NCBI GenBank assembly: GCA_009784085.1
Contig: WRCJ01000065.1
Coordinates: 1 to 8,700, forward strand
Source of the DNA: Oscillospiraceae bacterium
GTDB taxonomy: Bacteria > Bacillota > Clostridia > Oscillospirales > UBA929
Length of the DNA: 8,700 nt
Direction of reading: 5' to 3'
The notes beneath the pieces were generated by a model. That model was not told the origin of the DNA and did no database searches. It was given only the letters and a program-made list of their open reading frames with translations. Of this stretch, positions 1-7,800 are shown in pieces. Position 1 is the first letter of the stretch. Each line of letters begins with the position of its first letter. The position numbers and the translations under genes were made by a program.

Positions 1-503
1 GATTTTGCCGCGGCGAACATCAGCCAGAAACCTATGATAGGCAGCGCAACCACGGCCAACGACAAAGTACTGCGTATGTTAAAGGATAAGAAGATTCCAG
101 CCAGGCTGCCCGCTGAGAATAGGATAATGCCGACCAAAAACAAAGAGGAAGCGCCAAAACTTTGCAACAACTGTGTAAACCCGGACGGATCCCCTTGCAG
201 GCCAGGCGCACCAGGTGGATAGGGGGACGGATAGGGGGACGGATATCCAGGCGGGTATTGGGGTGGATATCCAGGCGGGTACGGTTGCGGAAAACCTTGG
301 GGTTGCTGTGGATACTGCTGTGGATACTGCTGTTGCTGATATTGCTGTGGATAGCCCGGTTGTGGATAGCCCGGTTGCGGGCCTGGGTATTGTGGCGGGT
401 ATCCAGGTTGTGGCGGTTGCTGTGCGCTGTCCACGAACGGCGCCCCACACCGCTCGCAAGTGTCGCCGTCAGGGACATGACCGTTACATTGGTTACAATA
501 CAT
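1..503 (-). CDS. Zinc-ribbon, Tyr/Pro/Gln-rich membrane protein (C-terminus cut by window edge)
   Basis: 167 residues are visible before the frame runs off the window without a stop. The start ATG (501-503) has a GGGAGG ribosome binding site 6 nt upstream. The N-terminus MYCNQC...CERC gives two CxxC knuckles (Cys3, Cys6, Cys17, Cys20), a minimal zinc ribbon. Residues about 28-97 are a low-complexity segment of YPPQ, PGYPQ, YPQQ and YPSP units with no charged residues. Residues about 115-138 (LFLVGIILFSAGSLAGIF) and about 146-164 (LAVVALPIIGFWLMFAAA) look like two transmembrane helices, and more may follow. Zinc ribbon plus flexible linker plus membrane helices is a common layout for uncharacterised proteins of Clostridia; the ribbon probably stays in the cytoplasm. 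The function is unknown. It is transcribed alone from a very strong promoter. I am sure it is a real gene and unsure of its role. Confidence 0.85.
   Translation of the reverse strand, partial: MYCNQCNGHVPDGDTCERCGAPFVDSAQQPPQPGYPPQYPGPQPGYPQPGYPQQYQQQQYPQQYPQQPQGFPQPYPPGYPPQYPPGYPSPYPSPYPPGAPGLQGDPSGFTQLLQSFGASSLFLVGIILFSAGSLAGIFLSFNIRSTLSLAVVALPIIGFWLMFAAAK
211..420 (-). repeat. Degenerate 12/15-nt tandem repeats encoding the YPxQ/YPPG linker
   Basis: Within the zinc-ribbon gene the linker is built from short duplications. On the plus strand, ggatagggggac occurs at 217-228 and 229-240; ggatatccaggcgggta at 241-257 and 265-281; tgctgtggatac at 304-315 and 316-327; tgtggatagcccggt at 346-360 and 361-375. 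All unit lengths and spacings are multiples of 3, so gain or loss of units keeps the frame. This suggests growth by slippage or unequal recombination, and the linker length may vary between strains. Confidence 0.75.
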
Positions 504-509
504 GGTTGT

Positions 510-515
510 CCTCCC
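510..515 (-). promoter_or_regulatory. Ribosome binding site GGGAGG of the zinc-ribbon gene
   Basis: On the minus strand GGGAGG is followed by 6 nt (ACAACC) and then ATG. This fixes the start at MYCNQC, which places the first zinc knuckle at the extreme N-terminus. Confidence 0.8.
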
Positions 516-598
516 TTTTCTTGATAAAGTTAACCCGAAACATGATATGGTAGCTTTACGAAGCAAACGCCCACGTGATTGCATTATGAGATATAAGT

Positions 599-627
599 AT
601 TATATCAGACAGTCAGTTGATTGTCAA
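599..627 (-). promoter_or_regulatory. Consensus sigma-A promoter of the zinc-ribbon gene
   Basis: The minus strand reads TTGACA (622-627), a 17-nt spacer (605-621), then TATAAT (599-604). All 12 bases match the consensus at optimal spacing, and a TGA directly before the -10 makes it an extended -10 as well. Transcription should start near 592, leaving a leader of roughly 89 nt. The -35 lies inside an inverted repeat, GTTGA-TTG-TCAAC on the plus strand (616-628), which could be a repressor site. That operator role is inference. Confidence 0.85.
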
Positions 628-651
628 CGAAAAAATTGCCGGTACCTCATG

Positions 652-678
652 AATTTTGTCGATGTAATTTTGTCGATG
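652..678. repeat. 13-nt direct repeat, period 14
   Basis: aattttgtcgatg occurs at 652-664 and again at 666-678, separated by one base. It lies just upstream of the -35 of the zinc-ribbon promoter (622-627). It could be a pair of protein-binding sites on one face or a chance or slippage duplication; nothing in the sequence decides. Confidence 0.6.
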
Positions 679-681
679 CCG

Positions 682-747
682 TGTGGTATCATGATGTGTT
701 GTCCATGCATGGAGATATGCGTTCCAAAAACAGTGCAGGATACCACA
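682..747. repeat. Inverted repeat with 9-bp arms, 48-nt loop
   Basis: tgtggtatc (682-690) is the exact reverse complement of gataccaca (739-747). The loop contains a 12-nt perfect palindrome, tccatgcatgga (702-713), which could form its own small hairpin. The function is unknown. It might be a structured RNA in the 3' end of the rpn-like transcript or a remnant of a small mobile repeat. Confidence 0.5.
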
Positions 748-755
748 TGTAGGCG

Positions 756-794
756 AATCGCCAGACCCCTTGTAAACACGGGACTCTGGCGATT
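756..794. repeat. Hairpin with 10-bp perfect stem downstream of the rpn-like gene
   Basis: aatcgccaga (756-765) pairs perfectly with tctggcgatt (785-794). Inside the loop ccc/ggg and tg/ca can pair further. It lies 66 nt past the stop of the rpn-like gene, where a terminator would be expected. In that gene's direction, however, the stem is followed by CGCCTACATG and not by a T run; the short T run (tttt) is on the plus-strand side, where no gene ends. It may be a weak or factor-assisted terminator or an RNA-stabilising stem. Intrinsic termination on the minus strand is not supported. Confidence 0.5.
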
Positions 795-860
795 TTACTT
801 CGAAACTTGAGATTGGAATAGGCAACTTTGTCAAGAAACATCCGGGAACGAAGGTGTTTT

Positions 861-1124
861 CTACTGCCTTTCATATGCCGCACTCTCTATTTCCTCGCTG
901 GTCAGGTCGGTTACCTCAACTATTTTTTCAATAGGCAACCCAATACGCATCATGTTCTTCGCTATTGCAAATTCGCGCTGTTTGACTGCCCATCTTGTCT
1001 GCGCCGCATGGTCGCGCCTCGCCTTTTCCCGACGTTCGTAAGTGTCGCGGGTGCGCTCGTCTGCGGAAAGCTCGCGAAGCCTGACCACGGCCTTCGCGAC
1101 CTGCGGGTTCCTCTCTGCTATCAT
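861..1124 (-). CDS. Possible internally initiated C-terminal Rpn product (RpnS-like), in frame
   Basis: An in-frame ATG at codon 189 (1122-1124) is preceded on the minus strand by GGAGGAGGAG with a 6-nt spacer (TTAAAC). This is a much better Shine-Dalgarno sequence than that of the full-length start. Use of it would yield an 87-residue protein, MIAERNPQVAK...ESAAYERQ, containing the charged helical region and the HTH-like tail without the nuclease core. In E. coli the C-terminal part of rpn genes is translated separately as RpnS, which blocks the full-length nuclease RpnL. An equivalent product here is inference: the Glu-Glu-Glu codons that create the motif are also part of a Glu-rich stretch common in the family. 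Confidence 0.4.
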   Translation of the reverse strand: MIAERNPQVAKAVVRLRELSADERTRDTYERREKARRDHAAQTRWAVKQREFAIAKNMMRIGLPIEKIVEVTDLTSEEIESAAYERQ

Positions 1125-1688
1125 GTTTAACTCCTCCTCCGTGTCGGCGGCGATAAACTTCGCCCAGTCGTACAGTTCCGTGCCGTCCGCGCCCTCCGGC
1201 AGCTTATCGAGTTCGAGCGTGTGTATCTCGATGATGTCGGACAACTCCACCCCGGCATCCCGGTCGTAGAACGAGAAACGGTGATGGTAACTGCCGCTTC
1301 CGTCGATAAGTTTCTCGTCCGTGATGACGATGCTGATGACCTGCTTGATGACAGCGTAATCGTCGCCGCTCCCTATCTGCTCCGCTATCAACTTGGAATC
1401 GTATAGAATTATGCGGTTCTTTAGCTCAGGCGATACCTTGAGTTGAATTTCTATATGGACGACCTTGCGGCTTTTTGTGCGGAGCTTCACGTCTATGATT
1501 GCCAGTTTGTCCCCGTCGTATTCGCGCAACAAGTGGGGGTCGGCTATCTCTATCTCGTTATAGTCGTCCTCTGGCAACTTCAACACCGATTTGAGGAAGC
1601 TGACCAAAAACTCCGCGTTCCTCTCGTCGGCGAAGAACATGCGAAACACAACATCGCTTTTGACCGGAAGCAACTCTCTGCTATTCAT
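861..1688 (-). CDS. Rpn family PD-(D/E)XK nuclease / putative transposase
   Basis: A complete 275-residue protein of the Rpn / PD-(D/E)XK nuclease-family-transposase group. Members are DNA endonucleases reported to promote RecA-independent recombination, and some act in phage defence. The N-terminal PVKSDVVFRMFF matches the family's opening LKxDxVFKxxF motif. The nuclease core is visible as D66 in AIIDVKLR followed by E80 and Q82 in VVHIEIQLK, the usual D...ExQ variant, so the active site looks intact. The middle HHRFSFYD...IEIHTLELDKLP is also typical. The C-terminal part is charged (residues 205-240) and ends in a short helical, HTH-like motif, MRIGLPIEKIVEVTDLT (247-263). The ATG at 1686-1688 is chosen because family homology begins right after it; its ribosome binding site is weak (AGGG, 9 nt upstream). 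It has its own promoter. A strong internal start is described separately. Family assignment is firm; the biological role here is inferred. Confidence 0.9.
   Translation of the reverse strand: MNSRELLPVKSDVVFRMFFADERNAEFLVSFLKSVLKLPEDDYNEIEIADPHLLREYDGDKLAIIDVKLRTKSRKVVHIEIQLKVSPELKNRIILYDSKLIAEQIGSGDDYAVIKQVISIVITDEKLIDGSGSYHHRFSFYDRDAGVELSDIIEIHTLELDKLPEGADGTELYDWAKFIAADTEEELNMIAERNPQVAKAVVRLRELSADERTRDTYERREKARRDHAAQTRWAVKQREFAIAKNMMRIGLPIEKIVEVTDLTSEEIESAAYERQ
1131..1140 (-). promoter_or_regulatory. Strong internal ribosome binding site in the rpn-like gene
   Basis: The minus strand reads GGAGGAGGAG, then TTAAAC, then ATG (codon 189). It doubles as codons for Glu-Glu-Glu. The full-length start has only AGGG at 9 nt, so ribosomes could load more often at the internal site. 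Confidence 0.45.
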
Positions 1689-1806
1689 ACTTAATAACCC
1701 TGTCTTTCAACAAAATTATACCATATGCCCGGACAGATTACAACGACGAATTGCCGAATGATAAAACCAAAGTCCGAGATATACATATCACAACTGTCAA
1801 TGTTAA
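1689..1806. other. Short gap between the surface-protein gene and the rpn-like gene
   Basis: These 118 bp hold the rpn promoter and a small imperfect palindrome, gatatacatatc (1778-1789). A TTGACA (minus strand, 1795-1800) has no -10 at usable spacing. No hairpin followed by a T run is visible, so transcription of the surface-protein gene may continue into the rpn-like gene. Confidence 0.55.
1715..1743 (-). promoter_or_regulatory. Promoter of the rpn-like gene
   Basis: The minus strand has TTGTAA (1738-1743, four of six -35 matches), a 17-nt spacer, and TATAAT (1715-1720, perfect) with TGG directly before it, an extended -10. The predicted start near 1708 leaves a leader of about 20 nt. It lies wholly in the gap after the giant surface-protein gene, so the rpn-like gene can be transcribed independently. 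Confidence 0.75.
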
Positions 1807-4800
1807 TTACGTAGTAGCCTCCAGAAACTGGTATAGCATGACCGCGATCTCTGCGCGGGTGGCCGTTTTTCTCGGCCTAAAGCTGCCGCCCGGCAAGCCG
1901 TTGATAACCCCTGCCTTGAAAAACGCCGCAATCGCCTCTTTCGCGTAGTGCGCGATATCCGCCTCGTCGCTAAAGTCCCTATACTCGCGCGTGATGGGGA
2001 GCTCCAGCCCGGCGTACTTCGCGTAATTCATCAGGATAACCACCAAGTCCTGGCGCGATATAAGGGCTTCGGGGGCATACTTGCCGCCGCCTATGCCCGC
2101 CACGATTTTGTTTGCCGCCGCCCATTTCACCGCGTCTGCGTAATATTGGTTGCCCGCAACATCGGTGAACGGGTTCGCCAGGCCAGACACGTCCGGCTTT
2201 CCCGCGTGGCGGTACAACACCGTCACCATCAAGCCGCGCGTCATTTCCATACCTGGGGCGAACTGGGTCGCTGTCGCGTCGCCGAACAGCTCGTTGGCAT
2301 ATACGTACAAGGCGGCGTCATAGAACCAGTCTCCCGTCTTTATGTCGGTAAACGGGTTTTCCAGAGGAGGCGTGAGCGGGTTTTCTGGATCCGGCACAGT
2401 ATCTTCGGGGGGTGGCGATACGGGCGGGTTCGTTGTCGATCCCCCGCCGCCAATGGGTATAAAATTGGCTATCAGCGTTACGTCATTGGCCGGCATCATA
2501 AACGTAGCCGTGCTCGCGGTATTGCGCGCAAGCGCAACGCCGGTTGCCGTCCAGCGGTAGAACCGATAGCCACTGTTGGCTGTCGCGGTCACGCTGATTG
2601 GCGTGCCGACGTCAAAGCGCCCGCCCTGGATCGACACCCTGCCGCCCGTGCCCGCGCTGACGGACAGGATATAGTTTTCGGGCATCTCATCGTCGCCTTG
2701 ATAGTTCCCTTCGGTTTTCAGCATGACGGTATACGTGGCGGTGAAAACCTCGCTGTCCTTCATGCCCGCCTTCACCGCGACAGCTTGCAGCGTGACGCTG
2801 TTTACGATCAGCACGGGCCTTGTGTAGAGCGTGCCGTTCTCGCGGGAAGGCTCGCTGCCGTCAGTCGTATAGTAAATGAGCGCGCCCGCCGTGTCCGTGG
2901 AAAGCGTCACCGAAGAGTTCACCGGGACAATCCCTTCTTCCATGGCATCTATCGGTTCGGCCACCGGCATGGCGGCGTGGGGCAGCTCCGCAAGCGGAAG
3001 CGACGCGACGATGGCGCTCTGTTGCATGTTTACGCCCGCATAGCTCGCGGCCCCTGCCTTGACTTCCAGGTCAATGCGTTCCGCGTCTCTGGGCAGGTCG
3101 AATATCAGTAGCACGGAGCGCGTATAGGTGATACCGTCCATGCCTTCCTCGCTGTCAAGAAGCGTGATATCCGGTATCAATTCCTGCCCCGCGGCGTGGA
3201 TAACGAAGTTGCCGGGAAGCGAATCCTCGTCCATATACTTGGAGAATACCACATAGATACCCTCATCCGTGAGCGTCGCGCTCTCCACCGTGGGCGCGGC
3301 TTTGCTGACAAGGGAGATATTGACGTCCAGCTGTACGGGGGCCACCGGCATGTAGTATATCGGATCGGTGCCCCCGGAAAGCGTTGTGTCGGCGCCGTCA
3401 TTGGGGTTGTTCGCCGTGGTGTAGCTTTCGTAGCCGGGCTTGCTGAATGCCACGGCATACGCGCCGTTCGGCACGAACCACTGATAGAACCCGACATCAT
3501 CCGTTTCGAGTGGGTTTTCCTGCGCATACTCCGCCGCGTTCCAGATCGTCTGGCTGCCGTCGGCTTTGTCAACGTCGAATACCGTCGCGGTCACGCCGCT
3601 GATGCGGTTTGAAGGCACGGCTTCGAAGACATAGCCGGAGGGGTCTTCGGTAGCGCCCGGTGTCGGCGGTATTACGGGGCCGCCGCCACCGCCACCGTCG
3701 CCGCCACCGCCGCCACCGCCACCGCCGCCGCCACCGCCACCGCCACCGCCGCCACCGCCGCCGCCACCGCCGCCGCCACCGCCGTGGGGGGGATCTTCAT
3801 CTTTGACGTTCAGGCAGCCGCAGTTGTTGGCCGGATACGGCATATTGCTGGTGAACGGGAAATAATCGAAGCTGCCACCGTGTTTCGCGATGTAGTACAA
3901 GCAATCTGTGGCAAGGTACTCCAATTCCTGTGCCCTTGTCGTTGCGCCAATCCATGCATAAAATTGCTGTTTGACGCCGCCCTTGATTTGATCCATCAAC
4001 CAGTCGCCGGCTTTTTTCACTTTGTCAGGGGAGGTTAACGTATTGTTAATGACGTTGGTCGTCGAGATTGTTTCCGCTAGCGCGGTACCCCAAGTGAACC
4101 CTTGCTGCACCATGACTTGATTGAACAGGTTTATCTGGCCGTTCTCCTTTTCAATCCACATGGCCGCCGCGACGGGATTCGTCAGATCATAGGAGCCTAA
4201 CGCCCCGCAGCCGTTGTTTTCCAGGCAAAAACGCAGCTGGCGCAGGAAAAGCGACTCCGCGTCTTCTCCCTTTTGCCCCATAAGCGGCGGCAGCGGATAG
4301 GTACCGCATCTACAGCCGGCGCCACATCTGCAGTTTTCCATGGCCGCCGAAGCCGCCGACATACTCATAGGCATACTCATACCCATACTCATAGGCGCAG
4401 GCGCAGGCGATGCCGCCGAGGCTTCGAACATCCTCAAAGGCGTGGTATAGGCCGCGAACATGGACATGGATTTGGGTTCCTCCATCACAGGCGCGGCAGA
4501 AACCGGGGCGGCGAAAGAAGACATATCCGCGGCGCCGGGCATGGGGATTTGGGGTAGCCTGTCCCCCGAACCAGGTTCCTGAATATCGGCCATTGCCGCG
4601 TAGAAAGGCATCCACGCGGCATACACTTCCAGAGCCGCCAAAACCGCCCCTTCGGCGTCAAGGGGGCGGGCTGGCCCGGGCAAGGGGGTACTGACAAGCG
4701 CATAAACAGTCCGGCTGACCGTTCCGGCGTTTGCGTCGCATATGATCTTCGTGTAACGGTTCGCGCTGTAAATCTCGCGGATCTGCATGGATCCCCCGCC

Positions 4801-7800
4801 GACGACGGGGTAGCGGGTGATGGTATCGATCGTAAAAATATCGCCCGAAAAGCCCATACGCGCATAAGGGGTGTTCTCGGTGGGCGGGGCGTAACAGACC
4901 CCGGCGCGTATTTCATTCGTCAAATCCGACCCGGTGGGCGTGACAGGCCATGAGGCAATCTCGGTTGCCGCGCCCGCCGCCGCGTGATCCATGGTCAGGC
5001 TGTAAACAGTGCCGTCGTCCAGCGTCAGTGTGGCCGAGGATGGCTTGCCGTCATCCGCCCAGCTGATGACATCAAGCCCCGTGCCCGCCAACGCGAGATT
5101 GGCGCCCGCCTGCTCATCCAGGGTCATGCCGGTATCCGCCGCTATCAAGTCCTGAATATTCGCATACTCATCGGGCGTGATTCGCAGGTCCCTCGGCGCG
5201 GCCGAACACGCCACCCACGCGCCGGATGGCGGAAGGTTGCCGGCGTAATACGCCTCCGTCTGCCAGACGCCGCCGGCTGTATGGCTTGCCTTAAGCCTCT
5301 TCACGCTGCCGTCGGGCTGGGGCATCATGATATAAACATATTCCATGTCCCCGGCATCGTCCGCGTTGAGGAACGTCAGCCGGTATGTGACCGGCGCGCT
5401 CGGCAGATAGAACCAGAAGCCCTCGTAAGTGCCGCCGTCCTGCCAGCAGGTGACCCATTCCCCCCTGTAGTCCGAACACTCAATGACAGTCAGGTACGGG
5501 AGATTCGCGTTGTAGCGCACCGAAGCCGGGCGCTCCGTGGCGGCGGCGGTCACGCCGTTCAGAGTAGCGGTCGCGGTCAGGCTGTATTGGGCGGGGCCGA
5601 TGGGCTTGCCCAGTGACAGGGCGGCGCAGTAAAACCCGGTTTTGGGGCTGGCGGTGAGGGTAGCCGCCGCCAAACCGTCCACGCTTATGGTCACAATGCT
5701 GCCTTTCGGGGCCCAGCCGTATACGCTGAAGTTCGGGTCGCCGACCGCCGTCGGGGTCTTCAGCGAAAGCGAGGGCATGTCATAGGCATCCTCGCCGACA
5801 AAGTCCAGCGTGGTTTCGCCATAGATGGGCAGCTCGGCATAGGCGGAGGCGATGACCCGATCCGGGTTGGCGCGGCGGCTCTGCCATTGGAGCCTGAGCG
5901 GGTAGCCGCCATAGTCCTTGATGTTGTTGACCGTTATGCGGTACTCGCCGTTGAATTCCGTCATCTGCGAGTTATTCGGATAAATGCTGAGGTCGCCCGC
6001 TTTTACGCGCTTGCCGTTGGCATACACGCTGCCTGCCAGTACGTAGGGCGGCGAGCCCATCGCCTTCTGATTCGTGTACAGCCTGACCGTTAACGCATCG
6101 GGGGAGAGGCCGGGGTTTCTAAAGGCTATGGTCATGCGGGCGGTGATGGTGTCGGCGTCCGCGCTGACGCTGAGGCCGCAGGCTTCCTGGTTTAACAGGG
6201 GGGGTGCGCCCACGGGCAGTTCCATCTCAAACAGTTCATAGCCGCCTTCGCCGAGGGTAAAGCCGCGTTCCGTGTACAGCCCATCGTCGAGGGCGTTTGT
6301 ACTTGCCTTGATGCCCGCCAGGGTGCCGCGCTCGTCCGGGGTAAGGAAACAGTAAGTTTTCTGGCGTGTAAACAGGATCGTATAGCTGCCGGCCTCCAAG
6401 TAATGATACAGGGAATAAGCTCCGCCGATTGCGGAGAAAAGCACGGACTTGCCGGTTATCAGATCACCGGCCGAGTCGTAGAGCAGCGCGTAGTAGTAGG
6501 CGTCCGGCACGGCTTTTGTCAGCGTGAAATTCACACAACCTTGGGAGAGCCATTCCAAACTCCCGACCGTGCCGCATTTGTCGGCGTCGAGCGCGACTTC
6601 CGCGTCGGCGTAGGAATCGCCATTGATACCCGCGTGCAGGCGCAGGGAGAGCGGGCCTGTAATCTGATCCGGCGCGGCGAGGTAGAATATCCGTTGATTG
6701 GCGGATATCTCATAGGCTACCGGACTGCCGTCGCTGTCCGTGATAACCGCTTTCAAGATTTTCGAGGGCAGCGCGGGCAGGGTGATGACCCCCGGCCGCT
6801 TCTCCAGGCTAATGCTTAGGTTTGCGTAATTCTCGTTGGCCAGATCGGTGATGGTAACCGTAGAGTAGCCGTCCAGGCTGGCGGTGAGCGTGGCGCCGGC
6901 GTCAATCGGCAGGGTTGCGTTTATCGTAAACCTGCCGTTGCCGCCCGTGTAGGTCGTAAAGGTGGTGGCGTAGCCGTTTGCCGAGCATGTGACCGTGACG
7001 CGGGCGTTTGCGGCGGGCGCGGCAGACGTGGCGGGCAAGCCGCCATCGCCGCCGCCGCCATCGCCGCCATCGCCATCGCCATTGCCGCTGTCGCCGCCGT
7101 CGTCAGCGTACATCACGATGCCGGCGACCGTATAGGTCTCGTCGAGCGGCCTCAGCGTGAGAACCATGCCCGGCTCCGCGAACGCCCGCAAACTGCTCCT
7201 GTATTGACCGAAGAATTGGCTATAGGGCACGGCCTCGGCGTATACCGCCTCGCCGTCGCCCAACAGGGCGTGCGAGGGGGAAACCTTCAGCAGGTTCCCG
7301 CCATCTTGCGCGTCATACCAGTGGATCGCGGCGATGTTCGCATTGGTGGCGCCTTGCCCGGTCGAGATAACCGGCGTTATCAACGTGACCGGCTTTTCCG
7401 CAAGGGTCAGCGTCAGCCTGGCGGCCCCGGCGGAAACCGTTGCGCCGCCCGAGGCGAAAACCGTTTCGCGCCCGTATTGGCTGCCGAAAACATCCAGTGT
7501 ATAAGCCCTACCGGCGGCAAGGCCGCTGACCACCACGCCCTCATCCGGTAGCGCGTCCCCGAGATGGATCAGGGAAACTATCTCGTCGCCGTCCTTGACG
7601 CGCAGGTATTTATCCACGCCCGCCGCCGGATATCCGTCGAACAGCACAAGCAGCGATGGCGCGGATTCACCGCCTACTACGTCGAAAGTGAATGTGTCGC
7701 CCCCATAGGCAAATACAACCTTCTCCACGCTCGCCACGGGGGACGCAAGGCTTTCGGGCCATCCGGCCTCGGCGTGGAGCATGAAGCCGCCTTCCCGCGA

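Larger units (their letters stand above)
504..860. other. Intergenic region between the rpn-like gene and the zinc-ribbon gene
   Basis: These 357 bp are more AT-rich than the flanking genes. They contain the zinc-ribbon leader and promoter (504-628), then a block with no convincing gene (629-860) holding a 13-nt direct repeat, a 12-nt palindrome and two inverted repeats, listed separately. Short open frames here, such as one from a TTG at 834, lack a ribosome binding site and recognisable protein features. I see no tRNA, riboswitch or insertion-sequence ends. Confidence 0.7.

Noticed and set aside
756..794. Hairpin as the intrinsic terminator of the rpn-like gene
   Set aside because: On the minus strand the stem is followed by CGCCTACATG, not a T run. 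The T run is on the other side, where no gene ends.
613..834. Small 73-codon minus-strand frame in the intergenic region
   Set aside because: It starts at a TTG with no ribosome binding site, crosses both inverted repeats and has no protein-like features.
861..1688. Rpn-family gene as an active transposon with ends
   Set aside because: No terminal inverted repeats or target-site duplications flank it. Despite the putative-transposase label, family members are nucleases usually found as single genes.
1772..1800. Second promoter from the TTGACA at 1795-1800
   Set aside because: At 16-18 nt spacing there is no -10-like sequence; the nearest TATAT is only about 11 nt away.
1948..3111. 387-codon open frame on the plus strand
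   Set aside because: It lies entirely antisense to the surface-protein gene, whose SLH and other domains are unmistakable. The translation is Arg/His/Val-rich without any recognisable motif, as expected for the opposite strand of GC-rich DNA.
3679..3783. GCC/ACC repeat as a CRISPR array or non-coding satellite
   Set aside because: It has no spacers and lies in frame inside a continuous coding sequence, encoding a Gly linker.
4984..5616. 210-codon open frame on the plus strand
   Set aside because: Antisense shadow of the surface-protein gene with no domain signature and no ribosome binding site that I could see.
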